64,000 bases of DNA from CAZOJJ01 sp964580105 (GCA_964580105.1 CAZOJJ010000005.1:1-64000), one strand, 5' to 3'; shown: positions 24,021 to 33,313, counted from the stretch's first letter. Numbers and translations: made by a program. Notes: generated from the letters alone by a model not told the origin.

Positions 24021-24050
24021 CGTGGAGGGCATTCGTGGAGGGCATTCGTG
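24021..24050. repeat. 13-bp direct repeat in the acs-rmlB spacer
   Basis: Unit cgtggagggcatt occurs twice in tandem with the start of a third. Non-coding. Confidence 0.8.
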
Positions 24051-24077
24051 GAACCTCCGCCCCCGGTCCACCCCGGG

Positions 24078-24085
24078 TATCTTCC
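24078..24085 (+). promoter_or_regulatory. -7 like box TATCTTCC
   Basis: 21 bases before the ATG at 24107; identical to the boxes at 32218 and 38480. Confidence 0.5.
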
Positions 24086-24106
24086 CGCGCTCCATCCTCG
24101 ATCCGT

Positions 24107-25189
24107 ATGCCCCAGCACACCCCCACCTCCGTCCTCGTCACCGGCGGCGCCGGCTTCATCGGCTCCAACTTCCTGCTGCGCGTGGTGCCGCGCTACCCGG
24201 GCGTCCGGTTCGTCAACCTCGACCTGCTCACGTACGCGGGCAACCTCCGGAACCTGACGGCCATCGAGGACGCCCCGAACTACGCGTTCGTCCAGGGCGA
24301 CATCGCCGACGGCGACCTCGTCCACCGTCTCTTTGACGAGCACGGCTTCTCGACCGTCGTCCACTTCGCCGCCGAGAGCCACGTGGACCGGTCCATCCTC
24401 GACCCGCTCGCGTTCGTGCGGACGAACGTGCTCGGCACGGCCACCCTCCTCGACGCCGCCCGCCGCCACTGGACCGGCGCCGGCCGCGACGTCCGCTTCT
24501 ACCACGTCTCCACCGACGAGGTCTTCGGCACGCTCGGCGACACCGGCGCCTTCGACGAGACCACGCCCTACGACCCGCACTCGCCCTACTCCGCCTCGAA
24601 GGCCGGCTCGGACCACCTCGTCCGCGCCTACCACGACACCTTCGGGCTGCCCGTCGTGATCTCGAACTGCTCGAACAACTACGGGCCGTTCCAATTCCCC
24701 GAGAAGCTCGTCCCGCTGATGATCGTCAAGGCCGTCGCCGGGGAGCCGATGCCGGTCTACGGCCAGGGCGCCAACACGCGCGACTGGCTCCACGTCGAGG
24801 ACCACGCCGAGGCCATCGACCGCATCCTCCACGACGGCCGCGACGGCGAGACGTACTGCGTCGGCGGCCGCGCCGAGGCGCGCAACATCGAGGTCGTCGA
24901 AACCCTCGCCGACCTCGTGGACGAGGCGCTCGGCCGTGCGCCCGGCACGGCGCGCGGCCTCATCACGTTCGTCACCGACCGCCCCGGCCACGACTGGCGC
25001 TACGCCATCGACCCCGGCAAGCTGGAGCGCGAGCTCGGATGGACGCCCGCCCACTCCTTCGAGAGCGGGATGCGCGCGACGGTCCGCTGGTACCTCGACC
25101 ACGAAGACTGGCTCGCCGCCGTAATGGACCAGTCGTACCGCGACTACTACGACACGCAGTACGGGGCGCGGGCAGCGGTCGAAGAATGA
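24107..25189 (+). CDS. rmlB: dTDP-glucose 4,6-dehydratase
   Basis: 360 residues from ATG at 24107. NAD site TGGAGFIGSNFLL. The catalytic triad region has STDEVFGTLG (Thr, Asp, Glu) and YSASKAGSDHL (YxxxK). Also SNCSNNYGPFQFPEKLVPLM and NTRDWLHVEDHAEAID, all diagnostic of RmlB rather than general SDR epimerases. It makes dTDP-4-keto-6-deoxyglucose, the branch point to dTDP-rhamnose and other deoxysugars. Other rml genes are not in the window. A start at 24035 would add 24 residues without homology, and the box at 24078 lies inside that extension, so 24107 is preferred. Confidence 0.94.
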   Translation: MPQHTPTSVLVTGGAGFIGSNFLLRVVPRYPGVRFVNLDLLTYAGNLRNLTAIEDAPNYAFVQGDIADGDLVHRLFDEHGFSTVVHFAAESHVDRSILDPLAFVRTNVLGTATLLDAARRHWTGAGRDVRFYHVSTDEVFGTLGDTGAFDETTPYDPHSPYSASKAGSDHLVRAYHDTFGLPVVISNCSNNYGPFQFPEKLVPLMIVKAVAGEPMPVYGQGANTRDWLHVEDHAEAIDRILHDGRDGETYCVGGRAEARNIEVVETLADLVDEALGRAPGTARGLITFVTDRPGHDWRYAIDPGKLERELGWTPAHSFESGMRATVRWYLDHEDWLAAVMDQSYRDYYDTQYGARAAVEE

Positions 25190-25246
25190 AAGGCGAAGGA
25201 GTTCGGGCGTGCATCACGCGCCCGTAGCCCTTCCCACTTCGCCTTT
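25189..25246. repeat. Inverted repeat between rmlB and the HAD gene
   Basis: Outer arms AAAGGCGAAG / CTTCGCCTTT (25189-25198, 25237-25246) and inner CGGGCG / CGCCCG around a short loop. It starts at the rmlB stop codon and ends 3 bases before the next ATG, so it could end rmlB transcripts or fold over the HAD start. Confidence 0.6.
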
Positions 25247-25249
25247 TCC

Positions 25250-25915
25250 ATGAAGCTGCTCCTCTTCGACATCGACGGGACGCTGCTGCGCATTCGGGGG
25301 CTCGGCCGGGTGTGCGTGGACAACGCGCTGTGCGCCTACTTCGGGCGCGCGGTTTCGTCGGACGGGGTCTCGTTTTCCGGAAAGACGGACCCGCAGATCT
25401 TCCGCGAGCTCATCGTGCGCGAGGCCGGAGACGCCGACGTGGCCCTCCCGCCCATCCTCGACGCGTACCAGGCGGAGGTCCGGGCCCGCCTCGAAACGCT
25501 CCACGTCCATCCCCTGCCCGGCGCCGTCGAACTCGTCGGGCGGCTTTCCCGGCGCCGCGACGTGCTCCTCGGGCTGCTGACGGGCAACGTTGAGCCGATG
25601 GCCTACCTCAAGCTGCGCCACATCGGCCTCGACCGGCACTTTGCGTTCGGCGCCTTCGGGTCCGACCACGAGGACCGCAACGGCCTACCGGCCATCGCGC
25701 TGGGGCGAGCCGCGGCCCACACGGGCCGACCGTTTCGGCCCGAAGACACCGTCGTCATCGGAGACACCCCGCGCGACATCGCGTGCGCCCGGGCCGTCGG
25801 CGCCCGGGCCGTAGCCGTGGCCACCGGGCGGTTCGACCGGGCTGCCCTGGCCATGCACCGGCCGGACCTCCTGCTCGACTCCCTCGAAGACGCCGAGGTG
25901 GCCCTCCTCGGCTGA
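25250..25915 (+). CDS. HAD-family phosphatase (phosphoglycolate phosphatase-like)
   Basis: 221 residues from ATG at 25250. HAD motif I is FDIDGTLL (residues 6-13), motif II is LLTGN near residue 110, motif III lysine is replaced by the LKLRHIGLDRHF region, and motif IV is VIGDTPRDIACARAVG. The helical cap between motifs I and II is of the Gph/PGMB type. It should hydrolyse a small phosphate ester; 2-phosphoglycolate is the usual family substrate, but specificity cannot be read from the sequence. Cytoplasmic. An inverted repeat occupies the short spacer upstream. Confidence 0.85.
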   Translation: MKLLLFDIDGTLLRIRGLGRVCVDNALCAYFGRAVSSDGVSFSGKTDPQIFRELIVREAGDADVALPPILDAYQAEVRARLETLHVHPLPGAVELVGRLSRRRDVLLGLLTGNVEPMAYLKLRHIGLDRHFAFGAFGSDHEDRNGLPAIALGRAAAHTGRPFRPEDTVVIGDTPRDIACARAVGARAVAVATGRFDRAALAMHRPDLLLDSLEDAEVALLG

Positions 25916-25937
25916 GCGGCGCGGCGCACCGGCGTGG

Positions 25938-26453
25938 CTAGAACGCCCCCGTCGACACGGTAGCCAGACTCACCCAGCGCACGTCGGCCGGCGTGGAAGC
26001 GGGCGAATGCCGCCGCGTGCGGGTCGATATCGGGATGTGCCGCGCCGGGTCGCGCACGTACTCTGCCTGCCCGGGCGCGCAGCCTCGCACGTGCCGGTGT
26101 TTCCGCTCCTGCAGGGCCTCCTCGACCCAACCCTCCGCGAGCAGAGTCATGCGCCGGCGCGCAACCTCACCGGCCCAGGCCCGGCAGCGCTCCTCCGTCG
26201 TCCACGGATCGGAGCAGGGCTCCGCGAGAGGCCAGCACGCCCGCTGAACCGCCACGATGACGTCGGGGTCGCTTGCGAGCCGCTGGACGAGGGCGGAGCG
26301 AACGGCCTCCGGCGCCCCGACGGGGAGCAGGGCGAAGCAGCGGGCCGCGCACCGGACGGCCTCGGCGGCCACCGCCGTGGAGGTCGTGCGTAATACCGCG
26401 TGGGCGACGTCCCGGGCGTGTGCGTTGAGCGGGTGAGACAACCGTGTAGCCAT
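25938..26453 (-). CDS. Hypothetical protein
   Basis: 171 residues from ATG at 26453 (MATRLSHPLNAHARDVAHAV). The N-terminal 110 residues are alanine-rich and helical with four cysteines (RCAARCF, ACWPLAEPC) and an ERCRAWAGEVARRRM helix; the C-terminal 50 are basic and disordered-looking. I do not recognise a family. A TATCTTGT promoter-like box lies 45 bases upstream on the same strand. Composition matches real genes less well than neighbours, so it may be a spurious or fast-evolving gene. It is convergent with the HAD gene. Confidence 0.5.
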   Translation of the reverse strand: MATRLSHPLNAHARDVAHAVLRTTSTAVAAEAVRCAARCFALLPVGAPEAVRSALVQRLASDPDVIVAVQRACWPLAEPCSDPWTTEERCRAWAGEVARRRMTLLAEGWVEEALQERKHRHVRGCAPGQAEYVRDPARHIPISTRTRRHSPASTPADVRWVSLATVSTGAF

Positions 26454-26498
26454 CGGATTACAGGCTCTTGTTCGCGAACCGTTCAGCGCGGCGGACCG

Positions 26499-26506
26499 AC
26501 AAGATA
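26499..26506 (-). promoter_or_regulatory. -7 like box TATCTTGT
   Basis: Minus-strand box 45 bases before the ATG at 26453; longer spacing than typical. Confidence 0.35.
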
Positions 26507-26566
26507 AACGGACGCAGGGGGATACCAAACCCCACCCGACCCAGCGAAATCGTACGTCCGCGCGGC

Positions 26567-27454
26567 TCACGCCCACCGCCGTAGCACCCGTTCGACGCCG
26601 AGCGCATAGCCCTCGCCGAAGTGGTTGAGGTGGTTGACGAGGTGGTACAGGTTGTAGACCTCGCGCCGCTCTGGATAGCCCGGCTCCAGCGGCCAGGCCG
26701 CCCGGTAGGCGTCGTAGAACGCAGCGTCGAACCCGCCGAACAGCTCCGTCATCGCCAGGTCGGCCTCCCGGTGGCCGACGTAGGCAGCCGGGTCCACGAG
26801 GGCGGCGCGCCCGCCGGCTACGGCGAGGACGTTGCCGCTCCACAGGTCTCCGTGGAGCGGCGACGGATGGGGCCGCGACGGGAGCAGGTCACCGAGCTGC
26901 GCCAGCAGCCGCTCGGCGGGAGCCTCCCAGCCGGTCCGCCATCGGCCCGAGGCGCGCGCCCGCTCGAACTGGGGACGGAGCCGGGCGTCGCGGAAGAACG
27001 CGGGCCAGTCGGCGCGCCAGGGGTTCACCTGCGGCAGGCGACCGATGACGTTGTCGCCGGAGAAGCCGTACGGACCCGCCTCGCCCGTGACAGGCGCTTC
27101 GGCGCGGTGCAGTGCGGCGAGCGCGCGCCCGAAACGCCGCCCCCCCCCGTCGTCGAACCGGCCCGCCTCGACCCATGCGAGGAGCAGGTAGCCGGGCGCG
27201 CCGTTCGCGTTCCGCACCGCCACGACCGCCGGGACGAGCAGATCCTCCGGTGCGACCGACCGCAGGGCACGGAGCCCTTCCGCTTCCGCCTCGAACGAGC
27301 GCCCTCCCTCGCCTTCGGCCCACTTGAGGAAGAACACGCCGCGGTCGGCCTCGACACGCGAGGCGTGGGCACTGCACCCGCCACCGACCGGCTCGGCGCG
27401 GCGCACGGCGCCGATGACGGGCGAGAGCGCGAGGCGGATCGAGTCAGGCAGCAC
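26567..27454 (-). CDS. Fructosamine/ketosamine-3-kinase
   Basis: 295 residues if started at GTG 27454 (VLPDSIRLALSPVIGAVRRA). Family features: the glycine-rich VGGGCSAHASRVEADRGVFF loop, FEAEAEGLRAL helix, YLLLAWVEAGRFD hinge, HGDLWSGNVL catalytic loop and DPAAYVGHREADLAMTELFGGF metal/activation segment, then YNLYHLVNHLNHFGEGY near the end. It phosphorylates ketosamines on glycated proteins so that they break down, a protein-repair step. The frame is open further upstream but loses homology. Transcribed away from the histidine kinase at 27564. Confidence 0.92.
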   Translation of the reverse strand: MLPDSIRLALSPVIGAVRRAEPVGGGCSAHASRVEADRGVFFLKWAEGEGGRSFEAEAEGLRALRSVAPEDLLVPAVVAVRNANGAPGYLLLAWVEAGRFDDGGGRRFGRALAALHRAEAPVTGEAGPYGFSGDNVIGRLPQVNPWRADWPAFFRDARLRPQFERARASGRWRTGWEAPAERLLAQLGDLLPSRPHPSPLHGDLWSGNVLAVAGGRAALVDPAAYVGHREADLAMTELFGGFDAAFYDAYRAAWPLEPGYPERREVYNLYHLVNHLNHFGEGYALGVERVLRRWA

Positions 27455-27563
27455 AGGCGCGTGAGCAGATGAAAATCGTACGACCGTTTGGGGTTGACGT
27501 TTGGGGTTGAAACGCTGCAGGTTCCGCCGATAACCCCGGCATCCCCCTCGCCCCTCCTCCCCC

Positions 27564-29513
27564 GTGCCCTTCCGCGCCCTCTGTCTCTTCCTGCTCGGGC
27601 TTGGCGGCAGCGTCCACGCACAGGGCGCCCCGCCGCTCCTCCTCAACCACCCCACGCCCCCGCTGGCCGCGCACTTCGAAGCCTATACCGGACCCGGCGC
27701 CGCTTCGTTCGCCGAGGTCCGGACGGCGGGCGCCTTCGTACCCGCCCCCGAGGGCCTGCCCATCCGGCGGGGGCAGCGCCTGGAAGCCTGGGGGCGCGTC
27801 ACGCTCCAGGCGCCGTCCGACCGGGCCACCTCCTGGCTCTTCGCCGTCCCGGCCCACGAGGCCACGATCTTCCTGCCCCGCGCAGACGGCAGGGTGGACA
27901 CCCTCCGCACGGGCTGGCACGTTCCACTCGCGGCGCGCGACGTGCGCCGGGGGCACCCCACCTTCGTCGAGATCGAGCTCCCCGCGGGCGTCGTGCAGCC
28001 GGTCTACGTCCACGTGGCGTACGACGGGCGACGCTACAACCCGCCCGTTCGGCCCGTGCTGCCGACGCTGGAAGAGGCCTCGGTCACTTACGAGCGGCTG
28101 CAGCGGCACGATTTCGCGCAGGGCCTCTTCTTCGGCATCCTCCTCGCGCTGGCGCTCTACAACCTGTTCCTCTTCGCCACGTTCGGGAACCGGAGCTACC
28201 TCTACTACATCGGGTTCCTCGTCGCCTCGGCGCTGTTCTGGTTCACCCGTGCGGGGTACGACCTCGACTTCGTGTGGTCGCCGGACGCGGTGCGCCCGTA
28301 CGAGGCCAACAGCGTCCTCCTGGTGCTGATGGCCATCCTGTACCTCCAGTTCGCCCGGCACTTCCTGGTCACCCGGAAGCACACGCCGCGGACCGACCGC
28401 GTGATGGTCGGGCTCATGGTCGGATGGGCGGCCGAGGTCGTGCTCGGCTTCAGCGGAAACTGGCCGGTGGCGCAGAAGATGGGCACCTACCTGGGGCAGG
28501 CCACGGTCGTGGCCGTGTTCGCGGCCGGGATCGGGGCCTGGCGTGCGGGCTTCCGGCCGGCGCGGATGTACCTCCTCGCCGCCACGGTCCTCCTCCTCTC
28601 CTGCTTCGCCTTCACGCTCCGCTGGGTCTGGCTGCCCGACAGCGCCCTCATCCGCTACAGCTTCCAGTTCGGGATGGCCGCCGAGGCGCTGCTGCTGGCG
28701 ATGGCGCTCGTGGGCCGCGTCCGTTCGCTGCGCCACGCCCAGGCCCGTGCCCTCGCCGAGAAGCACGAGGCCGAGCAGGCCAACCGCGCCCTCCGCGAGG
28801 CGGACGCGTTCAAGACGCGGCTGATCGGCGTCGCCTCGCACGACCTGCGGAGCCCGCTCACGGGCATCCTCGGCTTCGCCGAGATCATCGAGGAGGAGGC
28901 AGAGGAGGGCTCGGAATTCCGCGAGTTCGCCGGCGTCATCCGACGCGACGCCCGCCGGATGCTCGGCCTCGTCAACGACCTCCTCGAAACGGCCGCGCTG
29001 GAGAGCGGGCAGATCGCACTGAACCGGGCGACCGTCGACCTCGGCGCGCTCGTGGCCGAGGTGGCCGAGGGGTACCGACTTCCGGCCCTCCAGAAAGACC
29101 AGCGCCTCACCGTCGCACCTGCCGACGGCTGCTTCGTCTCGGCCGACGCCGACCGCCTCCGCGACGCGCTCGACAACCTCGTCTCCAACGCCGTCAAGTA
29201 CACCCCGCTGGGCGGGTCCATCGACGTGTCGGTGACGGCGGCGGACGGCGTCGTCCGCTTCGCCGTGCGCGACACCGGTCCCGGTCTCACCGAGGAGGAC
29301 CGAAGCCGGCTCTTCCAGCACTTCCAGCGGCTCTCGGCCCAGCCGACGGGCGGCGAGACCTCCACCGGCCTCGGGCTGGCCATCGCCCGGCAGCTCGTCG
29401 AGCTCCACGGCGGGCGCATAGGCGCCGAGGGCGCGCCCGGCGAGGGCAGCACGTTCTGGGTGGAGCTGCCGTCGGCCGAAGGAGTGCCGCAGGCGACGAC
29501 CCCGGCGGCCTAG
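27564..29513 (+). CDS. 7TMR-DISM sensor histidine kinase
   Basis: 649 residues from GTG at 27564. Signal peptide (LCLFLLGLGGSVHAQ), then a periplasmic beta-sandwich domain of the DISMED2 type (about 25-165). Seven transmembrane helices follow (about 185-390), with LFFGILLALALYNLFLFATF and YLYYIGFLVASALFWF. A short coil leads to the HisKA domain with phospho-His 426 in ASHDLRSPLTG and an HATPase domain with N box NLVSNAVKYTP, G1 DTGPGL and G2 GLGLAIARQL. It probably senses an outside ligand and phosphorylates a response regulator that is not encoded next to it. Confidence 0.93.
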   Translation: MPFRALCLFLLGLGGSVHAQGAPPLLLNHPTPPLAAHFEAYTGPGAASFAEVRTAGAFVPAPEGLPIRRGQRLEAWGRVTLQAPSDRATSWLFAVPAHEATIFLPRADGRVDTLRTGWHVPLAARDVRRGHPTFVEIELPAGVVQPVYVHVAYDGRRYNPPVRPVLPTLEEASVTYERLQRHDFAQGLFFGILLALALYNLFLFATFGNRSYLYYIGFLVASALFWFTRAGYDLDFVWSPDAVRPYEANSVLLVLMAILYLQFARHFLVTRKHTPRTDRVMVGLMVGWAAEVVLGFSGNWPVAQKMGTYLGQATVVAVFAAGIGAWRAGFRPARMYLLAATVLLLSCFAFTLRWVWLPDSALIRYSFQFGMAAEALLLAMALVGRVRSLRHAQARALAEKHEAEQANRALREADAFKTRLIGVASHDLRSPLTGILGFAEIIEEEAEEGSEFREFAGVIRRDARRMLGLVNDLLETAALESGQIALNRATVDLGALVAEVAEGYRLPALQKDQRLTVAPADGCFVSADADRLRDALDNLVSNAVKYTPLGGSIDVSVTAADGVVRFAVRDTGPGLTEEDRSRLFQHFQRLSAQPTGGETSTGLGLAIARQLVELHGGRIGAEGAPGEGSTFWVELPSAEGVPQATTPAA

Positions 29514-30001
29514 AAGCCGTAGGCCTCCCAGAGCCGCGCGAGGAGGGCGTCCGTCGTTCGGTCCACGATGTCGTAGACGCGGTCGAAGCCCTGCGGGCCG
29601 CCGTAGTAGGGGTCGGGCACCTGGTAGTCGCCCGGCTCGGGGTCGAACTCGCGGAAGAGGCGGACACGCGTGCCGTGGTCGCCGTCGGGGTCGAGGAAGA
29701 GCGCGTCGTGGAGGTTCTCCTTGTCCATCGCGAAGACGTGGTCGTAGTACCCGAGGTCGTCGCGCGTGAGCTGGCGGGCGCGGAGGTCGTCGATGGGCGT
29801 GCCCCGGCGCGTGGCCGTCTCGCGCATGCGGCGGTCCGGCGGCTGCCCGACGTGCCAGCCGCCCGTCCCGGCCGAGTCGATCTCGAAGCGGTCGGCCAGC
29901 CCGGCCGCCTCGACCTTCCGCTGGAAGACCCCGTGGGCGAGCGGGCTCCGGCAGATGTTGCCGAGGCAGAGGAAGAGGACGCGGACGGGTCGGTCGATCA
30001 T
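29510..30001 (-). CDS. Low-molecular-weight protein tyrosine phosphatase
   Basis: 163 residues from ATG at 30001, which overlaps the stop of the upstream membrane-protein gene by four bases (ATGA). P-loop CLGNICRSP (CX5R) near residue 12 and the general-acid DPYYGG near residue 130 define the family. YDHVFAMDKENL matches arginine-phosphatase and Wzb/Ptp proteins. In bacteria these enzymes dephosphorylate tyrosine kinases of polysaccharide export or phosphoarginine. Coupling to a large glycan-type membrane protein supports the first role. The convergent histidine-kinase gene overlaps its 3' end by four bases. Confidence 0.92.
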   Translation of the reverse strand: MIDRPVRVLFLCLGNICRSPLAHGVFQRKVEAAGLADRFEIDSAGTGGWHVGQPPDRRMRETATRRGTPIDDLRARQLTRDDLGYYDHVFAMDKENLHDALFLDPDGDHGTRVRLFREFDPEPGDYQVPDPYYGGPQGFDRVYDIVDRTTDALLARLWEAYGF

Positions 30002-32079
30002 GGCTGGAGGCGCTGGGCGGGGTCGAGAAAGACGCGAACGCGGGGCCGGGCGAAGTCGGCCTCGTGGGTCCACACCCAGGAGGCGCGGTCGTTCCAGACG
30101 GGATCGAGGTCGGTCACGACGTAGGCGGCGAGGTCGTGCCGCCGCGCCACCGCCGCCGCGTTGGCCGCCGCCGGGTCCTCGAAGGCCGAGGCGACGTCGT
30201 GGGCGATGGGCAGGTACCGCTCGAACGGCACGGCGAAGAGCGTACCGTAGTCGTCGTCGTAGGCGACGAACGGGCGGCGGGCGTAGCTCCCGGGCGGGAA
30301 CGCGAAGCCGCCCTCGGTGCGTGGCTGCCCCGGTCGCGGGTGGTGCTGGACGAAGGCGCCCTCGGGCGTCCGTTCGCGGAGCCAGGCGTAGGCCGCGCGG
30401 AGATCGGCCGTGCGCTCGCCGAGGTGGCGGTCCGGCGCGTACATCCCCGGCATGGTCAGAAGGCCGGCATCGGCGGCGGGCGGGACGAAGCGGAGGACGA
30501 GCGCGTTCGTCACCGTCGAGGCCACCCCGACCACGAGCAGGACGGCGAGCACACGCCGGAGCCACGGGGCCGGCAGAACGCCCCGCCGGCGGGCGTCGAG
30601 AACGTCCGCACTCCAGAGGAGGAGGACGAACTGGGCGAGCATCGGCACGCGGAAGCCGAGGTCGTTCTGACGGATCGCCGCCGCCACGAAGAGCGGGACG
30701 ACGAGCCCGACGAGCAGCAGCACGCGGTCGAACCCTTCGTCGCGCGAGAGCGGCCGGCCGAGTCGGCGGCGCACCCGCCAGAACAGCCCGCCCGCGAGCG
30801 CGAAGAAGCCCAGCTCCAGCGCGTAGGCGAACGGAAGAAACGGCAGGTGAAGCAGCGCCTTCCAGCCCGTCCGCGGCACGCCGACGAGCCACTCCAGCGG
30901 CCCCACGGGGCGGACGATCAGGCCGATCGGGCTGCCCGCGTCGTCCGCGCCCGCCGCCCGCAGGTCCAGCGCGTACGGCAGGACCACGACGGCGGCGATC
31001 ACCCCCGTGACGCCCCAGGCGAACACCTCCGCACCGTCCCGTTTCCAGGTTCGCCATCCGACCCAGACGGCCCCGGCCATCGCCGCACCGAGGGCGACCC
31101 ACACGGAGCACAGCGCCGACGAAGCGAGGGCGAGCGCGGCGAGGACGAACGCCGCCCACCGCCGCCGGTCGGGCGTATCGGCACCCCAGCGGAGGAGGCG
31201 GAACGCAGTCAGCGCCGCGACCAGCCCGGCCGTGTGGTGCGGCACGGTCAAGATGGAGGTGACCCAGAGGAACAGCGGTTCGTTCCACCACTCGATGTCG
31301 GTGAAGACGACCTCGCGGCCGAGCGCGATCAGCCCCAGCGCGCCCGCCAGGAACACGAGCACGTCCAGCCCGCCCACCGCCAGCAGGGCGGCGGCCAGGC
31401 CCGGGCGGCGGCAGTCGCAGTCGGCATCGCTGCCCGTGAGCGGGTTGGGGCGCGTCGCAGCGTAGAGGGCGGTCACGGCGGCGAGCGCGAGGGCGCCGTA
31501 GGCCGTCCCGGCGAAGACGGCCCCGCGCGGGCCGAGCGCCGCGCCGCCGAGGGCGTCGAGCGCGCCCGTCATCAGCAACCAGCCATAGTAGTAGAAGAGC
31601 GGCAGCGCCTCGCCGTCGAAGAAGAACGGGTTGGACGGCGGGACGCCGTGGAGCCGGATCTCGTGCGTGAGCGCGAAGTGCTTGACGTAGTCGCGCACGA
31701 CGACGCTGAAGTAGAGCCGGTCGCCCGTGCCGATGTCGATCACCAGCAGCGCGACCACGACCAGCAGCGCCAGGCCGGCCAGCGCCGGACGCACGAGCAA
31801 GCCCGCCTCGGCGCGCCCACGGGCCAGCCCGACCACGCCGCCGAGGCCGAGGATGCCGTAGATGCCCCACGCCGCCGCCCAACCTGCGTGGAGGGCGGCG
31901 TAGAGCAGAATCGGCCCAACCGCCACGGAGAGCGCCAGCGCCGCCGCCACCTGCACGGGAAGGGCACGCTCGCGGACGCCGAGCACGCCGGTGGCCTGTA
32001 CGAGCGCGAAGCCCGGCAGCACGAAGAGCACCGGGCCGAGAAGCAGGCCGAGCGCCGTCTGGGTGAGGTCCGCGAGCAT
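29998..32079 (-). CDS. Large polytopic membrane protein (YYY/DUF2298-like, GT-C type)
   Basis: 693 residues from ATG at 32079 (MLADLTQTALGLLLGPVL). At least twelve hydrophobic helices are visible. After the fourth comes a periplasmic loop with GDRLYFSVVVRDYVKHFALT and PPSNPFFFDGEALPLFYYYG, the run of tyrosines that named the YYY membrane family. The C-terminal 110 residues form a soluble domain (LRAAYAWLRERTPEGAFVQH). Such proteins resemble GT-C glycosyltransferases that use lipid-linked sugars. Function unproven. It is translationally coupled to a tyrosine phosphatase and divergent from an epimerase, consistent with surface glycan work. Starts further upstream lack hydrophobic character. Confidence 0.75.
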   Translation of the reverse strand: MLADLTQTALGLLLGPVLFVLPGFALVQATGVLGVRERALPVQVAAALALSVAVGPILLYAALHAGWAAAWGIYGILGLGGVVGLARGRAEAGLLVRPALAGLALLVVVALLVIDIGTGDRLYFSVVVRDYVKHFALTHEIRLHGVPPSNPFFFDGEALPLFYYYGWLLMTGALDALGGAALGPRGAVFAGTAYGALALAAVTALYAATRPNPLTGSDADCDCRRPGLAAALLAVGGLDVLVFLAGALGLIALGREVVFTDIEWWNEPLFLWVTSILTVPHHTAGLVAALTAFRLLRWGADTPDRRRWAAFVLAALALASSALCSVWVALGAAMAGAVWVGWRTWKRDGAEVFAWGVTGVIAAVVVLPYALDLRAAGADDAGSPIGLIVRPVGPLEWLVGVPRTGWKALLHLPFLPFAYALELGFFALAGGLFWRVRRRLGRPLSRDEGFDRVLLLVGLVVPLFVAAAIRQNDLGFRVPMLAQFVLLLWSADVLDARRRGVLPAPWLRRVLAVLLVVGVASTVTNALVLRFVPPAADAGLLTMPGMYAPDRHLGERTADLRAAYAWLRERTPEGAFVQHHPRPGQPRTEGGFAFPPGSYARRPFVAYDDDYGTLFAVPFERYLPIAHDVASAFEDPAAANAAAVARRHDLAAYVVTDLDPVWNDRASWVWTHEADFARPRVRVFLDPAQRLQP

Positions 32080-32217
32080 GAGAACGGGAGCAAGGGCGGC
32101 GCGGAATCTAGCCGCCGCCCCGCTTCGGGATGGGACCGATGGACGCGGAAGGCTCGGAGAATCCGCAAAATCAGCCGCACGACGGGCGCTGCGACGCTCG
32201 CTCCAGTCCGCACCGGA

Positions 32218-32225
32218 TATCTTCC
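32218..32225 (+). promoter_or_regulatory. -7 like box TATCTTCC
   Basis: 23 bases before the ATG at 32249. Confidence 0.5.
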
Positions 32226-32248
32226 GCCGCGCTCGCCCTCTCCCCCGC

Positions 32249-33313
32249 ATGGCCGTTTCCTCGCCTCCCGACGCCCCGCTCGCCGTCCTCATCACGGGCG
32301 GGGCGGGCTTCCTCGGCATCAACCTCACGCGCTACCTCCTCGACCGCGGCCACCGCGTCCGCTCCATCGACATCGCACCGTTCGACTACCCCGAGCGCGA
32401 TCGGATCGAGGAGGTCCGGGCCGACATCCGCGACAAGGCCGCCGTGGACCGCGCCATGCAGGGCGTGGACGTCGTCGTCAACTGCGCCGCCGCCCTCCCC
32501 CGCTTCTCCCGCGAGGAGATCTTCTCGACCGACGTAGAGGGCCTGCGGAACGTCCTCCAGTCGGCGCTGGAGCGCGGAGCCGACCGCGTCATCCAGATCT
32601 CCTCCACCGCCGTCTATGGCGTTCCGGACCACCACCCGCTCGTCGAGGACGATCCGCTCGAAGGCGTCGGCCCCTACGGCGAGGCGAAGGTGGCGGGCGA
32701 GCGGCTCTGCGCCGAGTACCGCACGCGAGGGCTGTGCGCGCCCGTGATCCGGCCCAAGTCGTTCGTCGGCCCCGAGCGGCTCGGCGTGTTCTCCCTCCTC
32801 TACGACTGGGCCCACACCGGCCACCACTTCCCCGTCCTCGGCAGCGGCCGCAACCGCTACCAGCTCCTCGACGTGGAGGACCTCTGCGCGGCCATCTACC
32901 TGTGCGCCACGCTTCCACGCGAGGTCGTGGACACCGAGTTCAACGTCGGCGCGGCCGAATTCACGACGATGCGCGAGGACTACCAGGCCGTCCTCGACGC
33001 CGCCGGCCACGGCAAGCGGATCGTCGGGATACCCGCCGCACCGGCCCTCTGGACGCTGCGGGTCCTCGACCGGCTGGGCCTCTCGCCGCTCTACCCGTGG
33101 GTCTACGAGACGGCCACGAAGGACTCGTTCGTCTCCATCGACAAGGCGCGGAACGCGCTCGGCTGGGAGCCGCGCTTCAGCAACCAGGACGCGCTGCTGC
33201 GCAACTACCGCTGGTACCTCGACCACCTCGACCAGTTCGCGGGCCAGGACGGCGTGGGCCACCGCGTGCCGTGGAAGCAGGGAGCGCTGGGCCTGGCCAA
33301 GTGGTTCTTCTGA
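32249..33313 (+). CDS. NAD-dependent epimerase/dehydratase
   Basis: 354 residues from ATG at 32249. NAD site TGGAGFLGINLTRYL, DVVVNCAAALPR, catalytic SSTAVYG and YGEAKVAGERL (YxxxK), and the RPKSFVGPERLGVFSLLYDW and YQLLDVEDLCAAI segments. It belongs to the extended SDR family of nucleotide-sugar epimerases or 4,6-dehydratases; no residue here names the sugar. The C-terminal 40 residues (ALLRNYRWYLDHLDQF onward) extend past the usual end. Divergent from the YYY membrane protein and followed by the dxs-glycosyltransferase pair, so it probably serves a surface glycan. Confidence 0.84.
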   Translation: MAVSSPPDAPLAVLITGGAGFLGINLTRYLLDRGHRVRSIDIAPFDYPERDRIEEVRADIRDKAAVDRAMQGVDVVVNCAAALPRFSREEIFSTDVEGLRNVLQSALERGADRVIQISSTAVYGVPDHHPLVEDDPLEGVGPYGEAKVAGERLCAEYRTRGLCAPVIRPKSFVGPERLGVFSLLYDWAHTGHHFPVLGSGRNRYQLLDVEDLCAAIYLCATLPREVVDTEFNVGAAEFTTMREDYQAVLDAAGHGKRIVGIPAAPALWTLRVLDRLGLSPLYPWVYETATKDSFVSIDKARNALGWEPRFSNQDALLRNYRWYLDHLDQFAGQDGVGHRVPWKQGALGLAKWFF

